A stretch of 42,580 bases of DNA from Clostridium thermopalmarium DSM 5974 (GCF_002995795.1 NZ_PVXN01000040.1:1-42580), one strand, 5' to 3'. Shown: positions 9,047 through 16,662, numbered from the stretch's first letter. The notes: a model not told the origin generated them from the sequence alone. Program-made: numbers and translations.

Positions 9047-9754
9047 TTAAAGCCATCTATAATTTACAAACCCGTATCCTCTTGAATTCATCTCCCCTAA
9101 TCCTGTGCCTATAGCTAAATATGCTAATCTCTGAGCAGTTTCATTTTCTGCAATATTCAAGGTTAGCTTGTCCCCTAAAAGAGATACGGATTTATATTTA
9201 CAGGAAATAGGTTTAACATTGTCAAAACTAATCATGTTAAATAGCTGGAATTCTTCATTTATCTTAGTATTAAAATAATTATTGTACTTCTTTATTAAAT
9301 TTTCTTTTAATCTTTTTTCAAATTGGTCTAAAGATAAGTTTCCTTTCCAATAACCATTATCTGTTTTTATAACAACAGAAGTTATAGAATAAATTTTTTC
9401 TATATGTCTTTTACTTATCATTTTATCTTGTATTGTTAACGATTTTATATACTCTGTATATTCATTACCAAGGTTCTTTTTAAAATAACTAGCTAGTTCT
9501 TCATCTATAGTTCGTATTTTTATAGAATATATATTACCTTCTTTATAAACTTTTGAAGATCTTTCTACAGGGAAAAAAGAGTTATAAGTATAATTTTTAA
9601 ATTTATTACTCTTATGAAATTCCAAAAATTTTTTATCTTTTGCTAGGCATTTATCTATAAGATCTGATATTTTCTCTAAAGATTCTGTAATTTGAATATC
9701 CTTTAATAAAAACACTTTCAATGTTAACTCATTCACCTTTATTTCATTAATCAT
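9047..9754 (-). CDS. cas6: CRISPR-associated endoribonuclease Cas6
   Basis: 235 residues, the usual Cas6 length, ending in the glycine-rich loop GTGLGEMNSRGYGFVNYRWL that defines the family. Cas6 cuts pre-crRNA eight bases before the repeat 3' end, leaving the AUUUAAAU handle. It is the first gene of the operon, with GGAGGTGATATA directly before the ATG. Upstream are a strong promoter and a pair of degenerate repeats whose RNA Cas6 could also process. The catalytic His is not assigned with certainty. Confidence 0.93.
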   Translation of the reverse strand: MINEIKVNELTLKVFLLKDIQITESLEKISDLIDKCLAKDKKFLEFHKSNKFKNYTYNSFFPVERSSKVYKEGNIYSIKIRTIDEELASYFKKNLGNEYTEYIKSLTIQDKMISKRHIEKIYSITSVVIKTDNGYWKGNLSLDQFEKRLKENLIKKYNNYFNTKINEEFQLFNMISFDNVKPISCKYKSVSLLGDKLTLNIAENETAQRLAYLAIGTGLGEMNSRGYGFVNYRWL

Positions 9755-9867
9755 TATATCACCTCCTAATAAACACCATTCTACTAATTATCAATATTAA
9801 TTTTTTTGCTACACATACAAAAAAACCATATTAACTCTTATATTTCTATATTTTACAACGTATTGTT

Positions 9868-9896
9868 ATTATACCATTTTTTTATTATATAGTAAA
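9868..9896 (-). promoter_or_regulatory. cas operon promoter (extended -10)
   Basis: On the minus strand: -35 TTTACT (9891-9896), a 17-base spacer, then TGGTATAAT, which is a perfect TATAAT (9868-9873) with a TG extension. Transcription would start near 9861, leaving a leader of about 105 bases before cas6. The -35 hexamer lies within the target of the pseudo-crRNA described next. Confidence 0.8.
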
Positions 9897-9921
9897 TAAT
9901 TATCATTATATTTATTATTGA
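9894..9921 (-). promoter_or_regulatory. Predicted Cascade operator: protospacer plus TCA PAM in the cas promoter
   Basis: On the minus strand a TCA trinucleotide (9921-9919) is followed by a protospacer running from 9918 to 9894. Compared with the pseudo-spacer at 10006-9984, positions 1-21 match except at 6, 12 and 18, that is, every base read by a type I crRNA matches. Position 22 also differs, and position 24 (another sixth base) differs in the flanking pseudo-repeat. TCA is a known type I-B PAM in some clostridia. The site covers the -35 element, so Cascade binding should block transcription of the cas genes. Confidence 0.8.
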
Positions 9922-9953
9922 TTTTACAAAATAGATTTCAATTATCTAAACAA

Positions 9954-10036
9954 TTGAAGCTACATCATATGTTACGGTTAAATAAAATAATCATAATATT
10001 AATTATATTTAAATACATAAAAATGTTATGGTTAAT
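9954..10036 (-). ncRNA. Degenerate two-repeat mini-CRISPR, candidate cas-regulating crRNA-like RNA
   Basis: Two decayed copies of the array repeat flank a 23-base pseudo-spacer (10006-9984), in the same orientation as the array. Pseudo-repeat 1 (10036-10007) keeps the last 12 bases of the repeat exactly (ATGTATTTAAAT), including the whole 8-nt handle. Pseudo-repeat 2 (9983-9954) matches 20 of the first 23 repeat bases and loses only the last 7. Each copy therefore keeps the part that ends up in a processed crRNA. A 7-bp hairpin (9937-9943 with 9952-9958) and a T-rich run follow and may end the RNA. The pseudo-spacer is shorter than true spacers (34-36). Confidence 0.82.
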
Positions 10037-10077
10037 ATATTAAGCTTTAGGTATTTAATAACACATTCATCTAATTT

Positions 10078-10134
10078 TTAATAAATATTAATCTCATAAC
10101 ATGAAGTGCTCTTTTCAAAATTCTGATTTAACAT
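10078..10134 (-). CDS. 18-codon leader ORF upstream of the pseudo-crRNA (hypothetical)
   Basis: ATG at 10134 with a perfect AGGAG (10143-10147) at 8-base spacing reads MLNQNFEKSTSCYEINIY and stops at 10078. I recognise no homologue. It lies between the promoter at 10195-10224 and the degenerate repeats. It could be a leader peptide, a tiny toxin of the CreT kind known next to crRNA-like antitoxins, or chance. Only the ribosome-binding site and the location support it. Confidence 0.35.
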   Translation of the reverse strand: MLNQNFEKSTSCYEINIY

Positions 10135-10194
10135 ATCTCCATCTCCTAATATTTTCATTTTTATTGAATTTAATCTAATATTTCCCTGAATATT

Positions 10195-10224
10195 ATTATA
10201 CTAATACACTGCTCCTAAGTCCAA
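10195..10224 (-). promoter_or_regulatory. Candidate promoter for the pseudo-crRNA transcript
   Basis: On the minus strand: TTGGAC (10219-10224), an 18-base spacer and a perfect TATAAT (10195-10200). The predicted start is about 10188, after the terminator of the upstream GGDEF gene, so the degenerate repeats would be transcribed from here. The -35 is only a partial match. Apart from this, the mini-CRISPR and the small ORF, I see nothing else in the 9755-10316 gap. Confidence 0.5.
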
Positions 10225-10253
10225 TTTTATAATTCTATATGCTAAATTCTATA

Positions 10254-10283
10254 ATAAAAAAAGAACTACTCCTTAGAGTAATT
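10254..10283 (-). terminator. Intrinsic terminator after the GAF-GGDEF locus
   Basis: Minus-strand stem AATTACTC-TAAG-GAGTAGTT (arms 10276-10283 and 10264-10271, 8 bp with one G-U) followed by CTTTTTTTATTAT. It separates the GGDEF locus from the cas leader region. Confidence 0.8.
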
Positions 10284-10316
10284 CCCTTAATCTTACATTC
10301 TCTTATCAATTAAAAT

Positions 10317-11445
10317 TTAAGTTATGCGTTTATCATTAAGACTTCCTTTTAATTTTTTTAGTTTTTTATTATTGTACATATCTACATCAGCTAAAATAAG
10401 TGCTTCTGTGCAAGTTATACTATTACATCCTTCTACTTCACATATACCATAGCTAAATGAAATAGTAACTCCATTTATTTTGTGTGATGCCACTATTTCA
10501 GTTATTTTGGTCATTTTCTTTTTGGCTTCATCCATAGGGCAGTTCAAAAACAAAATAGCAAACTCATCTCCAGAAAGTCTTGCTATTATACCAGATCTCT
10601 CCATAGAACTTTCTAATAAATAAGAAAAAAATCTGAGTACCTTGTCTCCAAAATTATGGCCATAGGTATCATTAATCTTTTTAAAATTATCTAAGTCTAT
10701 CATAACAAGGCAAAATGTTCTTCTCTCTTGTTTAGCTTTTTCAATTTGAAAACTTAATTCTTTATTAAACCTTCTTCTATTCATAACACCAGTAAGTTCA
10801 TCGAAATTTGCTAAGTATTTAAGCTTATTCTGTGCAAAAGCATTTTTCAGTGCAATTTGGAGCTCACTTTTTATTAAGTTCATAAGGTTTAGCTCCTTTT
10901 TAGTAAATACATATCCTGGTTTTGAAGAATCTACATTTAAAAGTCCTATAAGTTTATTATCTATATATAGGTGCTGATATGGTGCAGTAAATGTCTAAAG
11001 CTCTTTTATCTTTAAGTTTCTTTATTGTATCTGTGTCAATAATATTAGCTTCGTCAAATTTTCTTGGGTTTTCTATTATAGCAGTTTCCTTAAATTTATT
11101 TACACTATAAAGGTATGCTTCTTCTTTTCTTAAGTTAAAATCTATTAAATCGTTTTCAAATCCTTTGACAGCTTTAAAATAAAAATTTTCATTTTTGTCC
11201 ATAAGTAATATGCTGCCCTTTGTTGCATTTGGTATTAAATCAACAACAGTATCTAAAACGATTGAGTATATCTCATCTTCATTTTCAGTCATTAATATCT
11301 TTTCACTAGTTTTACAAAACTTTTCCTTCATTTTTTCCATAAATTCTTGGCTTTTCTTAATGTCTTTTATCAATATATATTCATATAAAGCTATTGATGC
11401 AAAAATCAACATTAAAGCTAATAATAAAATATCTAATTTCCCCAT
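10317..11445 (-). pseudogene. Membrane-anchored GAF-GGDEF diguanylate cyclase, frameshifted
   Basis: Two frames together make one protein. Frame 1 (11445-10957) has an N-terminal membrane helix and most of a GAF domain, reading to APIYR then stop. Shifting frame at the (TA)4 run at 10962-10969 continues the GAF naturally as IDNKLIGLLNVDSSKPGYVF and runs into the GGDEF domain (DELTGVMNRR, then SGDEF as the signature motif, then FSYGI). One more TA unit would restore the frame. SGDEF variants can be active cyclases. The RxxD inhibitory site is absent. The downstream part (10317-10883, 188 residues) could still be made from ATG 10883. It may be a true pseudogene, phase-variable, or a sequencing error. 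Confidence 0.8.
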
Positions 11446-11672
11446 AATGTTTCACCTTCAATTGCTTACAATTTAATTGTTTTTTACTTGTTATATGCAT
11501 AAAATAACATTTGATTGTCCCCTCTTATAGAGTATTATACCACTTTATGGCATGCTGCATAATATATTTATAAATTTTAAACTTATCTAATACTTTACTT
11601 TCATGCATATTTTCTTAAAATCCGGTTACTCTATTAAATAAGTTACATATCTATATTAAGGAGTGAATTAAA

Positions 11673-11804
11673 GTGGGAAATTCAAAGAAAAGGGATAGTA
11701 AGATTCTAGATAAAAGAACTTCTAAACCTGATATTATCCATGAGGACGAAATGAGAAAACATAAATCAAAAGGTGTTAAGGGAACTACAGAAAGAGATAT
11801 ATAA
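11673..11804 (+). CDS. Small basic hypothetical protein, 43 residues
   Basis: A GTG at 11673 with AAGGAG (11658-11663) at 9-base spacing opens a 43-codon frame beginning VGNSKKRDSKILDKRTSKPD and ending GVKGTTERDI. It is very hydrophilic and rich in Lys, Arg and Asp, with no membrane segment or cysteine. I do not recognise a family. It is followed 37 bases on by a second small basic gene, and the pair ends at a strong terminator, so they probably form a short operon. Small soluble basic proteins of this kind are common in clostridia, some spore-associated, but no function is assigned here. Confidence 0.65.
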   Translation: MGNSKKRDSKILDKRTSKPDIIHEDEMRKHKSKGVKGTTERDI

Positions 11805-11841
11805 TAAATTTTAATAATAAAAAAGGAGATTGTTTAAGATT

Positions 11842-11982
11842 ATGTCAGATAGTAAAATGCGCAGAACTCAAAACAATAAAAAAGAAGATGGTCATTTTAA
11901 AAAAGTTAACATAAAACACGGCCAACCTGAAAGCGTGAGAGCCGTATTCAACTCACGTGGAAAACTAGATAAAGAAGAATAA
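11842..11982 (+). CDS. Small conserved clostridial-type protein, 46 residues (CPC_1213-like)
   Basis: ATG at 11842, 46 codons, beginning MSDSKMRRTQNNKKEDGHFK and containing HGQPESVRAVFNSRGKL. The GHFKKxNIKHxxPESxRAxF pattern recalls, from memory, the small uncharacterised clostridial CPC_1213 family; the name needs a profile search. AAGGAG sits 13 bases upstream, rather far. No catalytic residues, cysteines or membrane segments are seen. It lies directly after the 43-residue gene and 10 bases before a terminator. Confidence 0.65.
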   Translation: MSDSKMRRTQNNKKEDGHFKKVNIKHGQPESVRAVFNSRGKLDKEE

Positions 11983-11992
11983 CATAAATAGA

Positions 11993-12024
11993 GGACTCTA
12001 AGAAAAAGCTTAGAGTCCTTCTTT
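11993..12024 (+). terminator. Strong intrinsic terminator after the two small genes
   Basis: Perfect 10-bp stem ggactctaag (11993-12002) and cttagagtcc (12009-12018) with a 6-base loop, followed by ttcttt. It lies between convergent units and may also stop transcripts of the chemoreceptor gene. Confidence 0.85.
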
Positions 12025-12033
12025 GCTTATGCT

Positions 12034-14037
12034 TTATATTTTAAATTTATTGATCATTTGTTTTAATTCATTTGAATAAGAATCCAGTTTTTCTGCAGAT
12101 AAAACTATTTCCTGAAGTCCAGATGCTTGTTCCTCTGAAGATGCACTTACCTCCTGTGATGTTGCTGCTATTTCCTCTGCCACAGCAGAAACTTCTGAAA
12201 TATTCATTATAACAGCATCCTTATCTTCTTTCATTTTTCTCAGTAAATAGTTAACATTTTCTACATTTCCTTCTAGTTCCTCTATAGCAACTTTTATTTT
12301 ATCAAAGCTATTTTTTGTATTGCTTACATTAAGTGCCGTTTTATCGCTGAGTTCTGTTGAATATTTTAGCTTTTCAAAAACTTCATTAACGCTTAATTTT
12401 ACTTCATTTATTACTTTTTCAATTTCTAAAGCAGAATTTGCAGATTCTTCTGCTAGCTTTCTTACCTCGTCTGCAACTACTGCAAATCCTTTTCCCGCTT
12501 CTCCTGCTCTTGCAGCCTCAATAGATGCATTTAATGCTAAAAGATTTGTCTGCTCCGTTATGTCTTTTATAACATTTGTAATATCACCTATTTTGCTTGA
12601 TTTTTTATCTAGTTCTTCCACCTTTTCAACCACGTCTAAATTTGCAATATAGCTCTCTTCAAATGCCTGAGATAAATCATTTATAAACAAAACGCCTTGT
12701 TCACTGACTTCCTTAGCTTCCTTAGAAGCATTTATCATATTCTCCGAACTCTTTGCTGTGCCATCTACTCTTTTTCCTAATTCTTCAGATAAACTTACGC
12801 TTTTAGCTAACTTTTCTGATTGGCTCACAGAGCCTTCTGATATTTGTTGAACTGCCTTTGCAACCTCATCTCCAATAGCACTAGATTCCTCTGTAACAGC
12901 CATAAGTGATTGGGAATTGCTTTTTAAATCTTCCGATACCTTTACTATACCTTGGAGAATACTTAAAACTCCGTTCCTAGTCTCATCAATAGCATCTATT
13001 ATACTCTCCAACTCCTGTATAAGCTTTTTATCTTTATGAATATCTGCGGTAAAGTCTCCCTTGCTTAAACCATCTAATAAACCTACAATTTTCTTTATAG
13101 GATTAGTAATACTTCTTTTAATAACCATATTAGTTACAATTATAGCTAACACTAAAGTTGCAACTGTTACCATAATAGTATAGTAAATAATCTTGTGAAG
13201 AGTAGCTTCAAGCTCCACTCTTGGTATAACTCCAAGTATAGTATATCCTGTATTATCTTCCTTGGACTTAAACACCCTATAAGAAGTTCCATCTATATCT
13301 CCATTAAAAATAGATTCATCTGTGTTCACCAAAGTCTCTATTGTCTTATCTTCTTTTATATTCTTTCCTATTTTACTAGAATCTTTGTGAGATATTATGT
13401 TTCCGTCTTTATTTACAACTATTACGTATCCATTATTTCCAATAGAAATTTCTTTAATTAAATTACTTATATATGTGAGATTTATATCTATTGATGCAAC
13501 CCCTACTACTTTCCCTGATGCATCCTTTATGGCTCTAGCAATGCTTATATCATATTCATTTTTATTATCTCCATTTTGATATGGATTAGTTACAACCACT
13601 TTATCTGGAGTTTCTAGTGCCTTTTTATACCATTCTCTTTGGCTAAGATCAAATCTCTTTGGAATTGTCTGAGAAATTGCTGTGATAAATTTATTATTCA
13701 CAGTACCTATATAAACATTACTAATTCCTTTATGAGATCTTAAAAAAGAATCAAGACTCCTTTTTAATAAAAATTCACTGTTCTTATTGGATAGAATATC
13801 TTTAGCATTAGGGTCTTCAGATAACATTTGTATAGATTCCATATTATTTGTAATCACGTTTTGTATTATAGAAGTTGCATCTCCTATACTAGCCTGAGCC
13901 TTAGTGTGAAAATTTTCTCTTATATTTTCCTCTATAATGTAATAACTTATTCCACTTACTAATACTAAGGGAACAAGAATTGCAAAAGTTATCAGTAATA
14001 TGATTTGTTTCTGTAAGTTCCTACCACCATTTTTCAT
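12034..14037 (-). CDS. Methyl-accepting chemotaxis protein with dCache sensor
   Basis: 667 residues from ATG 14037, chosen because AAGGGAGA lies just upstream; the earlier ATG at 14064 has no ribosome-binding site. Order: membrane helix (about 12-34), extracellular dCache domain, second membrane helix (about 280-300), HAMP, coiled-coil signalling domain. The signalling tip [20 protein letters not shown] is intact. The sensor contains QREWYKKA, then VVVTNPYQN and VVGVASIDI, resembling the amino-acid-binding motif (R-x-W-Y ... Y ... D) of dCache_1 sensors, so an amino-acid ligand is plausible but unproven. It lies 58 bases after argF on the same strand and may be partly co-transcribed. Confidence 0.92.
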   Translation of the reverse strand: MKNGGRNLQKQIILLITFAILVPLVLVSGISYYIIEENIRENFHTKAQASIGDATSIIQNVITNNMESIQMLSEDPNAKDILSNKNSEFLLKRSLDSFLRSHKGISNVYIGTVNNKFITAISQTIPKRFDLSQREWYKKALETPDKVVVTNPYQNGDNKNEYDISIARAIKDASGKVVGVASIDINLTYISNLIKEISIGNNGYVIVVNKDGNIISHKDSSKIGKNIKEDKTIETLVNTDESIFNGDIDGTSYRVFKSKEDNTGYTILGVIPRVELEATLHKIIYYTIMVTVATLVLAIIVTNMVIKRSITNPIKKIVGLLDGLSKGDFTADIHKDKKLIQELESIIDAIDETRNGVLSILQGIVKVSEDLKSNSQSLMAVTEESSAIGDEVAKAVQQISEGSVSQSEKLAKSVSLSEELGKRVDGTAKSSENMINASKEAKEVSEQGVLFINDLSQAFEESYIANLDVVEKVEELDKKSSKIGDITNVIKDITEQTNLLALNASIEAARAGEAGKGFAVVADEVRKLAEESANSALEIEKVINEVKLSVNEVFEKLKYSTELSDKTALNVSNTKNSFDKIKVAIEELEGNVENVNYLLRKMKEDKDAVIMNISEVSAVAEEIAATSQEVSASSEEQASGLQEIVLSAEKLDSYSNELKQMINKFKI

Positions 14038-14095
14038 GACAGTCTCTCCCTTCAACAACAGCATACTATTATTCTTTTGTTATTCTTATAAGTTT

Positions 14096-15088
14096 CTATA
14101 AAGTAGCTACCATAACCGCCTTTATAGTATGCATTCTATTTTCCGCTTCATCAAATACTATAGAATACTTACTTTCAAAGACCTCATCCGTAACTTCTAA
14201 GCATTCAGCTCCATACTTTTCGTATATTTTTTTACCAATATCTGTACCTAGATCATGAAAGGCTGGTAAGCAATGCATAAACTTTACATTTTCATTTCCT
14301 GTTTTTCTTATCAAGTCCATATCTACTCTATATCCATTTAATAGTTCTAATCTTTCTTTCCATACTTCTTCAGGCTCTCCCATGGAAACCCATACATCTG
14401 TATATAATACATCTGCATCCTTAACACCACTATCCACATCATCTGTAATAGTTATTGTTGCTCCAGATTTTGCAGCGGATTCCCTACACTTATTTACTAG
14501 TTCCTCTCTAGGAAACAACTTTTTAGGAGATACTATTCTGAAATTCATTCCCACCTTTGATGCTCCTATCATAAGCGCATTTGCAACGTTATTTCTGCCA
14601 TCTCCTATATATACTAAGGTAACTTCTTCTAAGGGCTTATTTATATGTTCCATTATAGTTAGAAAATCTGCTAAAACCTGCGTTGGATGATCTTCATCTG
14701 TAAGTCCATTCCAAACTGGCACTCCTGAATACTTGGCTAATATTTCAACTGTCTCTTGAGCATATCCCCTATACTCAATGCCGTTATACATTCTTCCAAG
14801 AACTCTTGCTGTATCTTTAATGGATTCTTTCTTTCCAATCTGAGAACCTGATGGTCCTAGGTATGTCACATAAGCCCCTTGATCATGTGCTGCTACTTCA
14901 AAAGCACACCTTGTTCGAGTAGAATCCTTTTCAAATATCAAAGCTATGTTTTTTCCAACAAGCCTCTGCCATTCAGTTCCTTCCTTCTTATCACGCTTTA
15001 ACTGTGCTGCTAGTTCTAATAGCCATATAATTTCTTCTTTAGTATAATCCATTAATGTCAACAGACTTTTGCCCTTTAAATTTATCAT
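14096..15088 (-). CDS. argF: Ornithine carbamoyltransferase
   Basis: 330 residues, full length. Converts ornithine and carbamoyl phosphate to citrulline, or the reverse in the arginine deiminase pathway. The carbamoyl-phosphate motif STRTR (in [19 protein letters not shown]), the [10 protein letters not shown] motif and the ornithine-site HCLPAFHD are all present. AGGAGG lies upstream of the ATG. It stands alone, with no other arginine gene nearby, so an anabolic (ArgF) or catabolic (ArcB) role cannot be decided from context. Confidence 0.96.
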   Translation of the reverse strand: MINLKGKSLLTLMDYTKEEIIWLLELAAQLKRDKKEGTEWQRLVGKNIALIFEKDSTRTRCAFEVAAHDQGAYVTYLGPSGSQIGKKESIKDTARVLGRMYNGIEYRGYAQETVEILAKYSGVPVWNGLTDEDHPTQVLADFLTIMEHINKPLEEVTLVYIGDGRNNVANALMIGASKVGMNFRIVSPKKLFPREELVNKCRESAAKSGATITITDDVDSGVKDADVLYTDVWVSMGEPEEVWKERLELLNGYRVDMDLIRKTGNENVKFMHCLPAFHDLGTDIGKKIYEKYGAECLEVTDEVFESKYSIVFDEAENRMHTIKAVMVATL

Positions 15089-15136
15089 TTTAGGTCCTCC
15101 TTTTGCAAATAATTACAGTTATATACTTAAATTGTA

Positions 15137-15164
15137 TTTATAACATTTTATCATTGTAATTCAA
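15137..15164 (-). promoter_or_regulatory. Candidate argF promoter
   Basis: Minus strand: TTGAAT (15159-15164), 16-base spacer, TATAAA (15137-15142), about 50 bases before the start codon. I looked for an ARG box and found no convincing one. Confidence 0.5.
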
Positions 15165-15205
15165 TGGTAACTTTTACAAAGTTCATTGTCAATATTTATA
15201 CATAT

Positions 15206-15239
15206 GAAAAATAAAAAGCACTGGAGTTTATCCAGTACT
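15206..15239 (-). terminator. Terminator after the YvrJ-family gene
   Basis: Minus-strand stem AGTACTGGA and TCCAGTGCT (arms 15231-15239 and 15217-15225, one G-U pair), then a run of T residues. It directly follows the stop codon. Confidence 0.8.
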
Positions 15240-15240
15240 T

Positions 15241-15384
15241 TTATCCGTTCTTACTAAGCACATTTGTTAAAGCATTGATGCTAGCAGTAAGGCTTTCTAT
15301 CTTGCTTTCTATTCTCACTAATAAGTAAATAGACATAGCAATAGGAAATCCAACATTCCCCACTAGTTCCACCAAAGTTTCCAC
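15241..15384 (-). CDS. YvrJ-family small protein
   Basis: 47 residues: LVELVGNVGFPIAMSIYLLV followed by RIESKIESLTASINALT. This matches the YvrJ family: a single membrane helix then a short amphipathic coiled tail. A longer frame from ATG 15429 exists, but AAGGTG at 6-base spacing favours GTG 15384, and the family normally starts at this point. It follows the DUF1836 gene on the same strand and ends in a terminator. The family has no established function; holin-like or membrane-associated roles have been suggested only by its shape. Confidence 0.8.
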   Translation of the reverse strand: METLVELVGNVGFPIAMSIYLLVRIESKIESLTASINALTNVLSKNG

Positions 15385-15446
15385 ACAAATCACCTTCCCC
15401 TCACAGAGTAGATATGCAGTGGAAACCACAATATATAATCTTATTA

Positions 15447-16040
15447 TTATTTTTCTCCGTACTCATCTACAATTTTCTTTGCAAGCTTCTTAATAGCACT
15501 AGCTTGAGCTATTAAAGTCATTACTATCAAGAATACTAATATCCTTTCCTCTTCCTCTTCCTTTAAATTACTATCTTGAATAAATTGTTTAAACTTATTC
15601 TTATTAAAAATCTCTATATCTAAAAAATTGTCAAAACTATCTCCTTGAATTTTATCAAAAATCTTGTATGCACTTTCCCAAGAAATAATATCATCACTTC
15701 TATCATTTATTTCATTAAAAGCAAGAGCAAACACCTTTTTTATTTCTTCCGTAGTTAAGATAGGCCTCATGTAGCTTAAAAGCACTAACTGTACTAGGTG
15801 TAATTTTGTATATCCTCTCTTTTTTCCATCTTCCGGCTTTGATATAACTTCATTTTTTATATAGTTTTGCACTATGTTATTTGTATACTTTTCTTCCTCA
15901 AACCTATCATTCAAATAATCTATAACTTGAGATAGAAATAAATCATATTGAGGTAAGTCTTCATAAGAAACTAAACTGCTTTTTGAAACTTCTTTTGCTA
16001 TACCGTTTATCTTATTCATAATTTCTTTATAATCTTTCAC
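15447..16040 (-). CDS. DUF1836 domain-containing protein
   Basis: 197 residues from GTG 16040, which has GGAGG 8 bases upstream; the ATG at 16055 is less well placed. The YEDLPQYDLFLSQVIDYLND start, the TNNIVQNYIKNEVISKP segment and the KRGYTKLHLVQLVLLSYM segment fit DUF1836, which has a winged/MerR-like DNA-binding look (inference). Near the C-terminus is a hydrophobic ILVFLIVMTLIAQAS stretch. It probably forms a unit with the YvrJ gene. Its upstream region is unusually rich in control sites: a palindrome over the promoter, a DnaA-box cluster and a Spo0A-type box. Confidence 0.8.
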   Translation of the reverse strand: MKDYKEIMNKINGIAKEVSKSSLVSYEDLPQYDLFLSQVIDYLNDRFEEEKYTNNIVQNYIKNEVISKPEDGKKRGYTKLHLVQLVLLSYMRPILTTEEIKKVFALAFNEINDRSDDIISWESAYKIFDKIQGDSFDNFLDIEIFNKNKFKQFIQDSNLKEEEEERILVFLIVMTLIAQASAIKKLAKKIVDEYGEK

Positions 16041-16138
16041 GACTGTTACCTCCATACACCTATATATTAAAAAACTTATGCTTAATTTCTAATGATAAAT
16101 AAATTTTTTATCCTAAATAAATTTTATTCTTAAAATAT

Positions 16139-16169
16139 ATTATACGGTATTTGTAACTATATTACAAAT
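16139..16169 (-). promoter_or_regulatory. Promoter of the DUF1836 gene overlapped by a 21-bp palindrome
   Basis: Minus strand: TTGTAA (16162-16167), 17-base spacer, perfect TATAAT (16139-16144). The perfect inverted repeat atttgtaa-ctata-ttacaaat (16149-16169) covers the -35 and most of the spacer, the usual place for a dimeric repressor. The half-site does not match a regulator I can name; autoregulation by the DUF1836 protein is one possibility. Confidence 0.7.
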
Positions 16170-16302
16170 TTCATTTTTTATCTAGCAGTTAATTTTTATT
16201 TCGATTATATAATATAAACAGTTCCATAATAGTTCATAATAATTTTGGAGATACACCTTGCATATTTTTAGTTACATTAATAATCCTCAAAGTTATTAAC
16301 AT

Positions 16303-16450
16303 TTATACACAACTTATCCACAATTTTTGTGGATAAGCCTAATTTCCTGTGTATTTATTGATTCTATTTGACTTCATATATGTAACAAAATATTTTTATC
16401 CACATTGTACACATATTCTTGTGGATAAATTGTTGATGTTATGTGGAATA
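16303..16450. promoter_or_regulatory. DnaA-box cluster
   Basis: Four perfect DnaA boxes (TTATCCACA): plus strand at 16314-16322 and 16396-16404, minus strand at 16328-16336 and 16420-16428. Near matches lie at 16303-16311 (TTATACACA, one mismatch), 16405-16413 (two mismatches) and 16442-16450 (two mismatches). Seven sites in about 150 bases is origin-like density. No dnaA, dnaN or rpmH is in the window, and gene orientation does not switch here, so a DnaA-titrating or regulatory cluster is more likely than oriC. It lies upstream of the DUF1836 gene. The rest of the 16041-16662 gap is A/T-rich. Confidence 0.85.
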
Positions 16451-16503
16451 ATTCGATATATTGCTCTTTAAATATTTCATTTTTTATATAATTCTGTAGA
16501 ATT

Positions 16504-16510
16504 TTCGACA
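16504..16510 (-). promoter_or_regulatory. Spo0A-type box
   Basis: TGTCGAA on the minus strand, followed by AAAT, matches the core 0A box. It lies 54 bases from the DnaA cluster, upstream of the DUF1836 gene. A 7-base core can occur by chance; its location is what makes it notable. Confidence 0.4.
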
Positions 16511-16621
16511 TTTTTGTCCATCTTATTTAGCTTTATTTTTTACTTTGTGTATTAAAAAAATGTTGCAATTTTCTTAAATTATAGTATATCATTAAGGCAA
16601 AATGTTTACAAACAAATTTTA

Positions 16622-16656
16622 CATATAAAAAATCCACATGTTTTCACATGTGGATT
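16622..16656 (-). terminator. Terminator of the transaldolase gene
   Basis: Minus-strand stem AATCCACATGT and ACATGTGGATT (arms 16646-16656 and 16631-16641, 11 bp, 4-base loop) followed by TTTTTATATG, just after the stop codon. Confidence 0.88.
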
Positions 16657-16662
16657 TATCGT

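Noticed and set aside
9793-9802. A second 10-base match (aatattaatt) to the pseudo-spacer, nearer cas6
   Set aside because: It lacks a TCA-like PAM, mismatches at read position 2, and a 10-base match is expected at about 1 in 10 in sequence this A/T-rich. The 9918-9894 match is far better.
16303-16450. The DnaA-box cluster as the chromosomal origin
   Set aside because: No dnaA, dnaN or rpmH is present and gene direction does not reverse around it; most genes on both sides are on the minus strand.
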